Shown here: positions 1 through 11,027 of the stretch, one piece after another
Layout: the number at the start of each line of letters is the position of its first letter
How positions within the stretch are numbered: position 1 is the first letter of the stretch
Origin: Paguma larvata
Lineage: Eukaryota; Chordata; Mammalia; Carnivora; Viverridae
DNA: 64,000 nucleotides
NCBI GenBank assembly: GCA_030068075.1
Contig: CM057826.1
Coordinates: 63,957,312-64,021,311, forward strand
Direction: 5' to 3'
The notes under the pieces: model-generated
Told to the model about the DNA's origin: nothing
Databases searched by the model: none
Seen by the model: the letters and a program-made list of their open reading frames with translations, nothing else
Program-made: the position numbers and the translations under genes

Positions 1-1545
1 GAAGAACAAAGTTGGAGGTCTCACACTTTCTGATTTCAAAACTTACTACAAAACCACAGTAACTAAAACAGTGTGGCACTGGCCTAAAGACAGACATAAG
101 CCAATGGAATAGGATAGGGAGCTCAGAAATAAACCCTCTCATACATGGTCAAATGATTTTCAGCAAGGATGCCAAGACCATGGAATAAAGGAAGGACAGT
201 TTTTTTCAGCTAATAGTGTTGGGAAAACTGGATATCCACACGCAAAATTCACTCAATATGGATCAAAAACCTAAATGTAAAAGCAAAAACTGCAAACTCT
301 TGGAAGAAAACAGAATAAAATCTTTATGATGTTGGATTTGGCAATAAATTTTTGGATATGACACTAAAACACAAACAACAGAAGAAAAAATAGCTAAATT
401 GCACTACACCAAAATTAAAATGTGTGCATCAAAGAACACTATTAACAGAGTGCAATGGTAACCCAAGGAATGTGAGAAAATGTGTGCAGATCATATATCT
501 GATAAAAGATTGATATCTACAATGTATATAGAAATTCTACAACTCAACAGCAACAAAACAAACAATCTGCTTAAAAAAAATGGGCAAAGGACTTGAATGG
601 ACACTTCTCCAAAGAAGAAACACAGATGGCCAATTGCACATGCAAAGATGCTCAACATCACTAGTCATTAAGGAAATGCAAATCAAAACCTGGGATACCA
701 GTTCACACCCATTAGGATAGTTGTTATTAAGACAAAACCCTCAAAATAGAAAATAAAAATGTGTTATCAAAGATGTGGAGAAATTGGAACCCTTGTGCAC
801 TGTTGGTAGGAATATCAAATGGTACAGCCATTGTGGAAAACAGTTTGGTAATCTCTCAAAAAAACCTAAAAATATAATTACCAAATGACCCAGCAATTTC
901 ACTTCTGAACATGTACCCAAAAGAAGTAAAAGCAGAGATTTATGCACCCACATTCACAGAGGCATTGTTCACAATAACCAAAGGTGGAAGCAACCCAAAT
1001 GTCCATCAACAATGAATGGATAAACAAAACGTGGTATATACATACGGTGGAATATTATTCTACCTTAAAAAGGAAGGAAATTCTGACACATGCTACAACA
1101 TGGATGAACTTTGAAGACGTTATGCTAAGTAAAGGAACCCAGTCACGAAAGGGCAAATACTATATGTGTCCTCTTATATGAGGTTCCTAGAATAGTCTAA
1201 TTTATAGACACGGAAAATAGAATGGTAGCTTCCAGGGGTTGGGGGAAAGGGAAAATGCGGAGTTATTGTTTAATGGGTATAGGGTTTCACTTTTACAAAA
1301 TGAAAAGTGTTCTGGTGATAGATGGTGGTGATGATTACACAACAAAATGAGTGTATTTAATATCACTGAACTGTATACTTAAAAGTTAAAATGAGGGAGG
1401 CATGAATGGCTCATTCAGTAGAGTATGTGACTCTTGACCTCGGGGTTGTGAGTTCAAGCCCCATGTTTATTACTTAAAAATAAAAAATCTTAAAAAAATA
1501 CTTAAAAGGATAAATTTTGTTATGTATATTCTACCACAATAGAAA
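1..1545 (+). mobile_element. Old LINE-1 fragment, 3' part of ORF2 plus 3' UTR
   Basis: The stretch reads as the C-terminal ORF2 region and 3' end of an older L1 (L1MA/L1M grade). It is entered mid-element at the window edge. Typical L1 tail blocks appear in order: a 'caatggaata' block near 105, 'gcaatttcacttc' near 892, an 'aatgtccatcaacaatgaat' block near 998, and a terminal 'ttatgtatattctaccacaa' near 1520. The only open piece, 984-1181, is a short ORF2 remnant. Stops and frameshifts elsewhere make it a fossil. A SINE (1395-1498) splits the 3' UTR, and L1-like sequence resumes after it. Confidence 0.85.
1395..1498 (+). mobile_element. Older carnivore tRNA-derived SINE
   Basis: A degenerate SINE head ('ggcatgaatggctcattcag') is followed by a tRNA-like body with 'gagttcaagcccca', then a short tail 'cttaaaaataaaaaatctt'. 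This short form lacks the CT-rich part of the felid SINEs. It interrupts the L1 3' end. 'tacttaaaag' occurs on both sides (about 1377 and 1499) and is probably the target duplication. Confidence 0.75.
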
Positions 1546-1671
1546 AAGTCCGATTAAGAGCACATTCTAACTCTCTCATTCTAGGCAGTACTTCCTGAGG
1601 TCCTGTCCTTTTCTTTCTCTATATCCTCATTTCTCATAGTGTTACCTTTTTTTAATTAAAAAAATTTTAAA

Positions 1672-1890
1672 TTAAAATTTTTTTGAAGTTTATTTATTTA
1701 TTTTGAGAGAGAGAGAGGGAGTGGGGGAGGAGCAGAGAGAGAGAGAGAGAGAGAAAGAGAGTGAGAGAATCCTAAGTAGGTTCTATGCTGATGAGCCTGA
1801 CATGGAGTTCCATCCCACAAACCGTAAGATCATGACCTGAGCCGAAATCTAGAGTCGGACCCTTAACCAACTGACCCATCCAGGCGCCCC
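1672..1890 (-). mobile_element. Carnivore SINE (felid type), antisense
   Basis: Read on the plus strand it starts with 'tttatttatttattttgaga', passes a GA-rich tract, and ends in 'ccatccaggcgcccc', the reverse complement of the SINE head. The tRNA B-box region is degenerate. Confidence 0.92.
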
Positions 1891-1929
1891 CTCTTAGTTT
1901 TGTTCTTAATGAGATGGTTGCAGATAAAG

Positions 1930-2132
1930 CTTATTTATTTATTTTGAAAGACAGAGAGAGCATGAACGTGTGATTGGGGAAGGGGCAGAAAGGGAGAGAG
2001 AGGATCCCAAGCAGGCTCTGTGCTGTTAGACCAGAACCCAATGCAGGGCTCAAACTCATGAGCTGTGAGATCATGACCTGAGCTGAAATCAGGAGTTGGA
2101 TGCTTAAGTGACTGAGCCTCCCAGGCGCTCCC
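1930..2132 (-). mobile_element. Carnivore SINE (felid type), antisense
   Basis: Full antisense SINE, from the A/T tail at 1930 to the head 'cctcccaggcgctccc' at 2132. The flanks share 'ttgcagataaa' (about 1919-1929 and 2140-2150), so this is an independent insertion from the neighbouring antisense copy. Confidence 0.92.
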
Positions 2133-2549
2133 AAAATTGTTGCAGATAAATTGTCCCAGTATCAACTCTGTAGTAGATCTCCTCTGACCACTTCAACTGC
2201 CATTTTCTTGGCTAATGGGCTCATCTTCTAAGTTACAGGTATTTACTAACTAAGTAACATATGGAGGGGCATGTATTTGGGGCTATGGACAATAAAGTAG
2301 AATATAGGCTCCATGACTTACAGCAATACCTGACAAGGTAAGGCATGTGGGACACAAAGCACTATCTCAAAGGAAAATGACACTTGATACATCCCCTGGG
2401 AGAGGTGCTTTAAGACCAAAAGTTGCTTTAAGAATTTGAGTAGGAGAGGCAGAGTTGAAGAAGTTTTGGAGAATGGGGAAGATTTAATTACATGTAAATG
2501 GGAGGCCTTGAACTGACAGGGCAACTCATGAATCAACTACTAATATGTG

Positions 2550-2750
2550 CATTATTTCTCAACCTTGGTACCAGTGACATTTATACTGTAATACTTTTGT
2601 TGTGGGGAGCTGTTCTGTACATTGTAGGATGCTTAGCAGGATCCTTGACTCATGTACACTAGATGACAGTAGTTCCCTTCTCCACCACAGTTGGGACAAT
2701 CAAAAATATCTCCAGACATTTCTGGAGTCCCTCATTTGAGAAGCATTGAT
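2550..2750 (-). mobile_element. MER20 DNA transposon (hAT-Charlie), antisense
   Basis: The block 'tttctcaaccttggtaccag', then 'ttgtaggatgcttagcagga' and 'tctccagacatttctgg', up to a degenerate 'gagaagcattg' terminal repeat, matches the reverse of MER20, a non-autonomous hAT element of about 219 bp. Both terminal regions are present, so it is close to full length. Confidence 0.85.
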
Positions 2751-4449
2751 ATAGGGAGCTTGTCCCTGAGCCAGGAAAGACACCAGTTTGACCAGAGTAG
2801 AAAGTCCAGTCATGAAAGTGTCTTTCATCCAAGTATTCCAATGTCCGTTTTGGCCCCTGACTCATAGGGGATGGTTTATAAGCCATCATTTTAATTCATT
2901 TCTTTGCAATGGTTCTCTAAGAAGTTGATCTGAAACCTTTAAAGAGTTTGGACACAGAGAGCCTAGAAGTAGATGGACCATTTAGGAAATCTTTTGTGAT
3001 AATTCAGAAAAGAGATATAAAGATTTGAACTAAGGCTGTGATAAGTGGAATAGAAAGGACCAGGAGTAAGAATTTGTGTGAAGGAAGAATAAACAGAATG
3101 TGGGGGGCGGCGGGCAATACATCTGGGTGAGTTGGGTAGAAGAAAGAGGGGGGCCTGGTCTTTATTGAGAAGCAGGAAAGTCAGTGTATATGTAAGCAGA
3201 TGTCTCCAGAGATCTGAAGGTTGAATGTGAACAGTTATTGATTATTTCAAACCATGGAAATAATTTCTATAGAAAGGAGTCAAGCCAATGTGGAGTCACA
3301 CTGCAGGTAAAGGAGGCAGGCAAATTTACAGTTTCTTTAGTCTTCCCACAAAAAGGAAAAAAGAAATGTAAGAAGAAGGACAAGGAGAAGAGAAAAGCAG
3401 TGCAAAATTGGTTTTTCTTTGTTGTTGTTTTTTTGCTCAGTAATATCAGTTGGAGATGTAAACATGAATAATCCTTGATTTGGGATACTAAAATCCACAT
3501 TTGAAGCTCAGCATGTCCCTTTAAAAGCCCATAAAGAATAAAAAAAACTTTGTGCCTTTTTAATATTCTAAGCCATTTCCCCATTTTCATGGAGGAAATA
3601 CAGACAAAGCAAGGGCAAAATTGCAGCATAAGGGCCTCCCCCTGGCTCCTAGCCTTGGACGTTGCTAAGCTGGTGAGCATCCTATTGTCATTTGAGAAAG
3701 CCAGCTGCATAGCTAGATAGAGTGAGCCTGTCTCTGCAACCCCAAGACTGTAATTATGCTAAAATGGGATCTTGCAGCAGTGAATATAAAGAGAAGCCTT
3801 GGAATATCTCTCCTACTCTAAACAACTTTATGGTTGAAAGGAAGCAATTACTGAGAACAAGATGAGACTAAGAAAAAACAGCATATCTTTCCAACTTTTC
3901 CAGCTTGGATATTGACAGTATTGTGCTGACCTCAAATAGTCTTTGCTTTTTTTCTCCCTGAGGTCATAATAATTCAAGCTTTCTAGCCTGAAAACTAGAA
4001 TTAAGCAGAAATAATTTTTAAAAATTAACCAACACCCACTCAATTTAAATCAACTTTCTAGATTAGCTTAAGAACACCAGTAATTCTACCAAAGTCTTGA
4101 GCCAAAAGTCATGAGCCAAAGGGCTCATGTTTGGTTATATTTTCCACCATGACTTGGAGAGACGCTAGCTATCCTAGTAAGTTCTTTGCTACTCACTGCA
4201 GCAGCTCAGTCTTCCTAGATGACCACCGTCCAATCAGGAGCCAAGTTGTTTTATCCAGGAGATAAAACAGGTGTGAAACAGCAGAACTGGAGGGTTCCTA
4301 ATTCTTTTTATTCTCTTGTGATAGAAGGTGGCAGAAATAGGAAATTAGGAAATAGTGCAAGACTATGACTGAGGATGGAAGTTACAAATTAGCACCACCT
4401 ACCATAGTGTGTCCACCGTCTCCTCATTCTGCCTCTGTTGCCTGCAATT
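2751..4449. other. Unique-looking stretch, no gene recognised
   Basis: There is no recognisable exon or young repeat. The longest open frame on the minus strand (3267-3710) has no domain-like composition. It runs into low-complexity Ser/Phe/Lys sequence caused by A- and T-rich tracts, so I treat it as chance. Confidence 0.6.
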
Positions 4450-4463
4450 AAAATGTCCTCCTT

Positions 4464-4676
4464 GGGGCGACTGGGTGGCTTAGTTGGGTAAGCAACCAAC
4501 TCTTGACTTCAGTCCAGGTCATGATCTCACGGTTTGTGAGTTGGAGCCCTGCATCAGGCTCTGTGCTGACAGTGCAGAGTCTGGGATTTTCTTTCTCCTT
4601 CTTTCTCTGCCCCTTCTTGGCTCTCACTCTCTCTGTCTCTCTTTCAAAATAAATAAATAAACATTAAAAAAAAAAA
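4464..4676 (+). mobile_element. Carnivore SINE, first of a tandem pair
   Basis: Complete sense SINE from 'ggggcgactgggtggctta' to the tail 'aaataaataaacattaaa'. The preceding target 'aaaatgtcctcctt' (4450-4463) recurs after it at 4672-4685 with small differences, and again after the next SINE. Confidence 0.95.
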
Positions 4677-4687
4677 GTCCACCTTGA

Positions 4688-4812
4688 GGGGCATCTGAGT
4701 GATTCAGTCGGTTAAGCATCCAATTCTTGCTCTTGGCTCAGGGCATGATCTCATGGTTTGTGAGATTGATCCCCACATTGGGCTCTGCACTGATGGCATG
4801 GAGCCTACTTGA

Positions 4813-4875
<63 letters not shown>

Positions 4876-4946
4876 CCTCTCTGCCCCTACTCAGCTGGCG
4901 CTATTTCTCTCTCTTTCAAAAAATAGATAGATAAACTTAAAAAAAA
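4688..4946 (+). mobile_element. Carnivore SINE, second of a tandem pair, with expanded CT tract
   Basis: The sense SINE starts at 'ggggcatctgagtgattcag'. Its pyrimidine region has grown into a (CT)n run (4813-4876), making it longer than its neighbours. It is followed by a third copy of the target, 'aaaatgtccaccttga' (4943-4958). Confidence 0.93.
4813..4876. repeat. (CT)n microsatellite inside a SINE
   Basis: A near-pure CT run of about 64 bases with a TT interruption, derived from the SINE's own CT-rich tail. It is likely length-variable. The Leu/Ser open frame across it is an artefact of the dinucleotide repeat. Confidence 0.95.
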
Positions 4947-4958
4947 TGTCCACCTTGA

Positions 4959-5409
4959 ACTCTCCATCTCTAAGATACATTGTCAGGTTAAGAGAAAGCA
5001 AGGTGGTGCTTGAGAATAAGCCCACTCAGTCCAGGTCTACATAGGTTAATTAGATATCTATCTTTATAAATAGTTCTAAAACTCAAAAGATCAACTTGTA
5101 CCTAGATTACATAGCTGGCCATCCATGCTCAGTGATATTTATTATTCTTCCAGAGGTCTTAGCCAAAGCATAAGACAACAGGAAGAAAAAGGATGAGAAG
5201 TATTGGGAAGATACAAAGGTGTCATGATCTCTAAATGATATCATTGTCTTCCTAGGAATTTTAAGACAATGAAAAGAAAAGCAATTATGTCCAATGAGAG
5301 GTAGAAATAAGGAAGCCAGATGTAACAATAAGCATGCCAAATCAGTAGGTTACTCACATACTCAGCAAAAATCAGTTATAAAATGTAGCATAAGAAAGAT
5401 TAAATGAGA
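4959..5409. other. Intervening sequence, nothing recognised
   Basis: A moderately AT-rich stretch between the tandem SINE pair and an old L1 tail. I see no exon, RNA gene or repeat that I can name. Confidence 0.55.
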
Positions 5410-5790
5410 AGAATTCTTTAAATAAATCAACATATGTCTATCCAATGTAATTTATATAGCCATTACAAAGATGAAGTGTCCATGTCTTCTTATAGAAAGA
5501 TGGCTATGATATTTGGTAGAAGGAAACAGTGTGGCCCAAAACAGAATGCAAAGGATTAAAGCAAATAAAATGTGTGTGTGTGCATGTGTGTGTGTACGTG
5601 TGCATGTAAGACATGTATCTCATGCATGGAAATATAACCCAAAAGAATATAATCTAGTCCTTTAAGGTGATTTTCTGGGGGTGGGAGAGTGGCTAATTTT
5701 CTCTTTCTTTATTTTATATTTCTCTTAATATTTTTACATGACAATTATGTACTATATATGAAATCTAGAAAAAGCAACAAATGTTTAAAA
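5410..5790 (+). mobile_element. Old L1ME-type 3' end, sense
   Basis: The order of motifs fits the 3' end of an old L1: a 'tatagccattacaaagatga' block, a 'ggctatgatatttggtagaa' block, a TG-rich stretch, then 'ttttatatttctcttaatat'. It is divergent, with no coding content. Confidence 0.5.
5570..5608. repeat. (TG)n-rich simple repeat
   Basis: Interrupted TG dinucleotide run with CATG and ACG interruptions, inside the old L1 tail. Confidence 0.85.
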
Positions 5791-6059
5791 TTTAAGAAGA
5801 ATCTTCTTGAGGTCTCCATTTGTTACAGTTGGAAAGTACTTAGTGTTCATCTGCTAGCCAAACACAAAACACTTGAAAGTTCATCTCCTTAAAACTGAAA
5901 TAGAAAATGAACAGCCCCCAAAATGGAATCAAAAGTTCTAGGGTTCGGTTTATAAATAAGAGTCACTGTGTATTGACATTGTTAAATCAGAACATATTTT
6001 AAAAGATCGACCTAGCATAGAGAGATTTCTCATTTCCCCTGGTGTTTAAATCAACTTTT

Positions 6060-6515
6060 TAAACATTATATATTCTTTTGATTATGTCAGTAATTTATGT
6101 TTATTCCAGAAATTTAGAAAATACCAAAAAATAAAAATAAAAATAAAAATAATCTATAATAATGTTTTCCAGAGATAATAAAGATTGCATATATATATGT
6201 ATATATTCTATTTTCAGTAGGCTCCACCTGCAACATGGGGCTTGAACTCATGACCCTGAAATTAAGAGGTGACATACTCTACAATTTAGTCAGTCTGGCA
6301 CCCCATAAAAATTAATATTTTTGTGTATGTATTTCTATTTACTCTTTTTTATCAATGCATGTGTATATTTTTAAAAAGGAGTAATGGCTATTTTCCTCTG
6401 ACCACACGTGGTGAACAGCTTCCCATGTCATTCTTTGAAATATCACTGAGAGTTTCCAATCATATTTATCATAAATAATACTATAATGAATACACTGCTA
6501 TAAAATTTTTGAGTA
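6060..6515 (-). mobile_element. Old L1ME-type fragment, antisense
   Basis: Antisense L1 3' region, recognised from an 'aaatttagaaaataccaaaa' block, 'cttcccatgtcattctttga', and 'aataatactataatgaatac'. It appears to resume at 6812 after an L2 tail and a MER5A. An old SINE fragment (6209-6304) lies inside. Confidence 0.55.
6209..6304 (-). mobile_element. Older carnivore SINE, antisense, short form
   Basis: The plus strand shows 'acatggggcttgaactcatg' (reverse of the tRNA B-box part) and ends in 'agtctggcacccc', the reversed SINE head. The tail is short and has no CT tract, as in the older copies at 1395 and 10903. Confidence 0.75.
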
Positions 6516-6655
6516 AAAAAAAATAAGCTCCACGAGCACAATGACATTCTCTTTGTTATTTATAGATTTACAGATGTGTCCCCAGTGCATAGAATAGAGT
6601 CTGATTCTCAATAGGGACTCAGTAAGCATTAATGAATGAATCTCATTTGCTCAGG
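6516..6655 (+). mobile_element. L2 LINE 3' end
   Basis: Matches the L2 3' terminal block: 'ctccacgagcacaatgacat', 'tgtccccagtgcatagaata', and the end 'cattaatgaatgaat'. It is diverged, as expected for L2. Confidence 0.7.
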
Positions 6656-6663
6656 CCAGTAGG

Positions 6664-6811
6664 CCTTAAGCTTTAGTGTATATAAGAATTATCAGGAGAT
6701 CTTGTTATAGCCAAATTCTCATATCTCAGTCTGAATCAGAGATATTGATTCAGACATCTTTGGAGGGGTCCATGTGATTCTGATGTTGGGACCAAGTGTT
6801 GGGAAACACTG
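6664..6811 (+). mobile_element. MER5A DNA transposon (hAT-Charlie)
   Basis: Reads as a MER5A remnant: 'tataagaattatcaggagat', 'tctgaatcagagatattgat', then the terminal part 'aagtgttgggaaacactg'. Confidence 0.72.
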
Positions 6812-7560
6812 CCTTAGGCTAAATACGTAGAAGCAGAATTACCAGATCAAAAGCACAGATATTTTTAAAGCCTCTGATTTATATTTATAATTTACCTTCC
6901 TGAAAGGTTTTACCAACTTACCAATTTACAGCTTTCAAATATCTTCCTCTCTGCTCTGTAATGCATAAAACTTATTTTGCTGCCTTTCATCAACACCGTG
7001 TATTTTCAGTTTAAAAACACACTACTGATTTGGTAGAGATGAGGAAGAGAAAAATCATTTCTCACTAAAAATATAAAAAGTCATAGAAGAAAATGTATAT
7101 TCACACCATCTAGAATGAACTACTCTGGTTCACCTCCTGGTGTATTTGTCTGTAGTCTTTGTTTTTTAAAGAATAAAAATCATTATTGTTTTTGTAACAA
7201 TGGCAGATGATTATTTTATAGAATGTGTACTCTGTAGAAAAGGACAAATATAAAGGTTAAAAACACCTCAAGTTGCACCATCTAGAGATAATGAGACTTA
7301 ACATTAGAAAAGCATGATTTTAGACATCTTCGTGTGCATCTCTATAGATAGGGGAACAAGAGATGGATGGCAGATGACTGTTTGGCTGGATGGGGAGCAA
7401 GAGAAAAGTACTTTTATAAAAACGGAATCCTACTACAGATAATGATGAATATGTTCTCTTTGACACTACCTGGGTTCTCCTCTTTCTTCTGGGATTTTAT
7501 TAATGGTTCTATGCCACAGTTCATACTTTTCATTGGGGTGTATATTCTATTCCTTTCAGT
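6812..7560 (-). mobile_element. Old L1ME-type fragments, antisense, very diverged
   Basis: 'tacgtagaagcagaattacc' and 'ctgaaaggttttaccaactt' match the antisense old-L1 body that continues from 6515. A further antisense-like piece around 7190-7450 has 'gcaccatctagagataatga' and 'cttttataaaaacggaatcc'. Boundaries are uncertain and about 6990-7190 may be something else. Confidence 0.42.
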
Positions 7561-8429
7561 GGTTCATGGTTTGTGAGTTGGGTTTCTATGAAAGCTCAAC
7601 CCAAGGCAAAGAAATGAGTAGAAGTGGTTTCTTTGGGAGATGACCCCAGGAAGCACTGGTAGGGGAGTGGAAAAGTGAGGAAGGGAAGGAAAGGAAGCCA
7701 GTAGGTTGTGGAAGCCAGGGCATGCTAGAGAGTAGGGCACTCGGGCAGCCAACAGGAGCTCAATTCCACCAGGGAACTCTGGTAGATTGTATAGAACACA
7801 TACCAGAGTTAGCATAATAAGGAGTGGAGGAATTGAATATTTATCCCATCTGTTTTCAAGTCACTGGTTGAGCTTTGCTAGGAGGAGGCATTAATTCCCA
7901 ATACTTCCTGCCCGCCTTACAAGAGGCTAAATGAGCCTTGCTGGTCAGAAAAGCCCCCAGAGAGTTGTAGATGCTTGGAACTGGAAGCCTGAAAAGCAAA
8001 CACAGTAACTGTGAATGCTAAGGGGGGTGTGAGTGGAGCACCAACAGTGTCGATAGATACCATTGGGTTTGGGGTTGTTTCTCCAATTCAGCCTCAAACC
8101 CTGAAGCCTTTCATACTTTCCAGAGAGAGAATCAGTAATGTTTTTTTTTCTTTCTGTAATTTATCCCTTTCTCTTCATATCCATTCCTATTATTCCTCAG
8201 TCAGAAGATCAAAGAGATATACATACATATTCCCTATAGATCTCTCTTCAGATTTGGGAGTATTGGTGAGAACTGTCAGGATTTTGACTGTTTTCTTCCG
8301 TTTCTGGGGGTGGCAATGAAGTTGGGGGCTGAGCTTTCTTGTGTATCTAGCTTCTCTGCTATTCTAAAAGATGGTGTCCTTACTATACCCCCAATTTCTC
8401 AGTTTTAAAAGCTTATTGCACAGTGGTTT
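7561..8429. other. No gene or named repeat recognised
   Basis: Unique-looking sequence. The open frames here lack domain features and no splice-bounded exon stands out. Confidence 0.55.
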
Positions 8430-8903
8430 AAAAATGTATCCACATAATCTTTGACATCCTCTTCCTAAAAGGCAGAAGGGAAGTCCCCTCATTTTGAGTG
8501 TGGACTGGACTCAGTGACTGTTTTCTGATAAGTATAATATGGTAGAAGTGAAGGTATTTGTCCAGGTCATGAAAGGCATTCCAATTTTCTTCTTGTCCTC
8601 TTTCTCAGATCATTTACTCTGAAGGAAAGGGGACACACAGCAATCCGATGGAAGGCTCCTTCTTATGATTCTGTGAACAGCCAGTGAGGAATTAGACAAT
8701 GGCCATGAGGTTAATGAGTGAGTTAGGAAGAAGATCCTCCAGTCCCAGTCAAGTCTTCAGAAGGAAAATCCTGAGCCAGAACCACCCAACTAAGCTGCTC
8801 CCAGATTCTTGACTCACAAAATCCATGGAAATAAATATTGTTTTAAGTCACCAAGTTTTGGGGTCATTTGTTAAGCATAGTAGACAGTGATACAATAGCA
8901 TTA
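8430..8903 (+). mobile_element. MLT1-class LTR (ERVL-MaLR)
   Basis: An LTR-like progression: 'ttttgagtgtggactggact', 'ggtagaagtgaaggtatttg', 'ctgagccagaaccacccaac', and the 3' part 'ggaaataaatattgttttaa' with 'agttttggggtcatttgtta'. The last two are hallmarks of MaLR LTRs, including a polyadenylation-type AATAAA. It looks like a solo LTR. Confidence 0.75.
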
Positions 8904-8998
8904 CTGTTTTCTACTTCCTAGTTTGGTTCTTTTTTTTTGGTAAATCTGGGGCTAGTTTTTACGCTATTTTTTGCTCTCCTTTTTAAATATGCACTTTT

Positions 8999-9215
8999 GG
9001 GGAGGCTGGGTGGTTCAGCAAGTTAAGCGTCTATCTCTTGGTTTTTGGCTCAGGTCACGATCTTACGGTTCTTAGTGGATTCGAGCCCTGTGTCAGGCTC
9101 TGCTCTGACATGCAGGGCCTGCTTGGGATTTTTCTCTCCCTCTCTCTGCCCCCCTCCCCTCACCACGTGTGGGTGGCTCTCTCTCTCTCTCAAAATAAAT
9201 AGACTGAAAAAAAAA
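8999..9215 (+). mobile_element. Carnivore SINE (felid type)
   Basis: Sense SINE from 'ggggaggctgggtggttcag' to 'ctctcaaaataaatagactg' plus an A tail. The following A-rich stretch to about 9258 may be an extended, mutated tail. Confidence 0.93.
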
Positions 9216-9258
9216 GAGAACATCATCCATCTTAAAAAAATAAAAATAAAAAAATAAA

Positions 9259-9948
9259 TATGTAGTTTTAATTCACCATATTAAACAACTTCAATATTAA
9301 GTGTCTTGTCTTGAACACGCATAATACTTAAAGCTTGGCTCTTTACTCCTTTCTATTATGCAGAAGTCCCTGGGGACCTAGGGCATCATTTGTCAAATTA
9401 TTTCTTGGACAACAGTGAAGAGTAACTTGTTCAGTATTTCCTTTTTCCTACACATTTCATCTGTAAAGAGAATAAGGTGGGGAGGTTAATGCTTTTAATT
9501 GATAGAGGTACTTTAAGAAGTTCTAGGCAAAAGATGGCTTTGCTGCTGTCTCCAAGAACCTTTTTATTTTATCCATGTGCTTCTAAAAATCTCCTTGGAT
9601 TCTTTGGATTGTGAAATCCCTTAGTCACCCACCACCGCTGACCTTCCCTCTGGTTCAAGCTGATTGGAATTGATTGTTCTTCTGTACCACAAGGGTCAGA
9701 GTTTCCATTTTCTCTGTTTGAAATCTATTAAGAAATATTTTTCTCCTATAAAGTTCACATTGGCATTTCATTTTTAGAAATACTGCATGAAGGACATAGA
9801 GCAAAGGGCACAAGCAGACAACTAAGGAGATTATAAAGTTTCAGTAGCATCTTTTAACCCAGAAACGAAATAAAGCAGATATTCTACTTAAAGCAATACT
9901 GGCAACTCAGTTTTATAATAATGTCATCACTTTAAAATAAAAATTTTT
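9259..9948. other. No gene or named repeat recognised
   Basis: AT-rich unique-looking sequence with no exon-like or repeat signature that I can name. Confidence 0.55.
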
Positions 9949-10131
9949 GGGGCTCCTGGGTGGCTCAGTCAGTTGAGTGTCTGACTCTTAATTTTGGCTC
10001 ATGTCATGAATCCAGAGTTGTGGGATGGAGCCCTGAGTTGGGCTGCGAGCTGACGGTACTGAGTTTGCTTGGGATTGTCTCTCTCTCTTTCTCTGTCCCA
10101 CCCCTGTTCACACTCTCTCTCTCAGAAAAAA
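9949..10131 (+). mobile_element. Carnivore SINE (felid type), short 3' end
   Basis: Sense SINE from 'ggggctcctgggtggctcag' to 'ctctctctctcagaaaaaaa'. The AATAAATAAACATT tail is missing. Confidence 0.92.
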
Positions 10132-10132
10132 A

Positions 10133-10620
10133 TGTGGAACACAAAATTGTGCATATTCAGTGAAAAATATGTAAAAAAGTATGTGTGTATGTGAAAAAGA
10201 TCGGAGCACTAAGGGAATGTAAACAGTTATTTCATTGAGGCCGAGGCATGACAGGCTATATTTTTTAAAACTGTAAAAATCAAAATCTTTCTGGAAGAAA
10301 GACATATAACTATGTATGCCTGAGTGGATTTCTGTAAACATACCAGGCTACAGAATTTTTAAAAGTAAATTGGGCCAGCATTACTAAGGAGACAGAAAGA
10401 GAGACTGTTCTTTCACTCTGGCTGAAGCAGGCTTCTGAATTAAGACTTCCTTTGTGTTGGTGAAGAAAAGTTCCCTCGCTTCTTTCCCTTTTCTGCTTGA
10501 CCCCATTTTTGCTGGTAGTCTGCTTTTCTTCTCTCTTGATAGAAAGTCTTCAAATTAGTTTATGGTTGAGTGTTTTGCCTGAACAAAAATAATGATGATA
10601 AAACTTCTAAAAATTGAACT
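10133..10620. other. No gene or named repeat recognised
   Basis: Unique-looking stretch before the next tandem SINE pair. Confidence 0.55.
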
Positions 10621-10640
10621 GTGGTAAGCCCCAATTTAAA

Positions 10641-10710
10641 ACAATTTTTTCATATTTATTTTTGAGAGAGAGAGAGAGTATCAATGGGGCAGGAGCAGAG
10701 AGACAGAGAG

Positions 10711-10757
<47 letters not shown>

Positions 10758-10885
10758 ATCTAAAGCAGTTTCCAGGCTCTGAGCTATCAGCACAGATCCC
10801 GATGTGGGGCTTGAACCCACAAACCTTGAGATCATGACCTGAGCTGAAGTCGGACACTTAACCGACTGAGCTACCCAGGCGTCCC
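10641..10885 (-). mobile_element. Carnivore SINE, antisense, younger member of a tandem pair
   Basis: Antisense SINE with an expanded GA tract (about 10711-10755), ending 'gctacccaggcgtccc'. It is preceded by 'gtggtaagccccaattt' (10621-10637) and followed by the degenerate copy 'agtcccgatttttaaag', suggesting insertion into the target flank of the older SINE at 10903. Confidence 0.93.
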
Positions 10886-10902
10886 AGTCCCGATTTTTAA
10901 AG

Positions 10903-11010
10903 TTTTATTTATTTAAGTAATCTCTACACCCCACATGGGGCTCAAACTCACAACCCCAAGATTAAGAGTAGAGTTGTATGCTCTTTCAACCGAGCCAGCC
11001 AGGAGCCCCT
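10903..11010 (-). mobile_element. Older short carnivore SINE, antisense
   Basis: Plus strand reads 'tttatttaagtaatctctac', 'acatggggctcaaactcaca', then 'agccaggagcccct'. The target 'gtggtaagccccaattt' follows at 11011-11027 and matches 10621-10637 exactly over 17 bases. Confidence 0.88.
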
Positions 11011-11027
11011 GTGGTAAGCCCCAATTT

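Noticed and set aside
3267..3710. 147-codon open frame on the minus strand
   Set aside because: Its composition is dominated by a T/A-rich low-complexity stretch, and no recognisable domain or partner exon is present.
4727..4930. Leu/Ser repeat protein
   Set aside because: It is the translation of a (CT)n microsatellite within a SINE.
10646..10756. Regularly spaced repeats resembling a CRISPR array
   Set aside because: They are a GA-rich microsatellite in a SINE. The genome is mammalian, so CRISPR is not expected, and there are no spacers.
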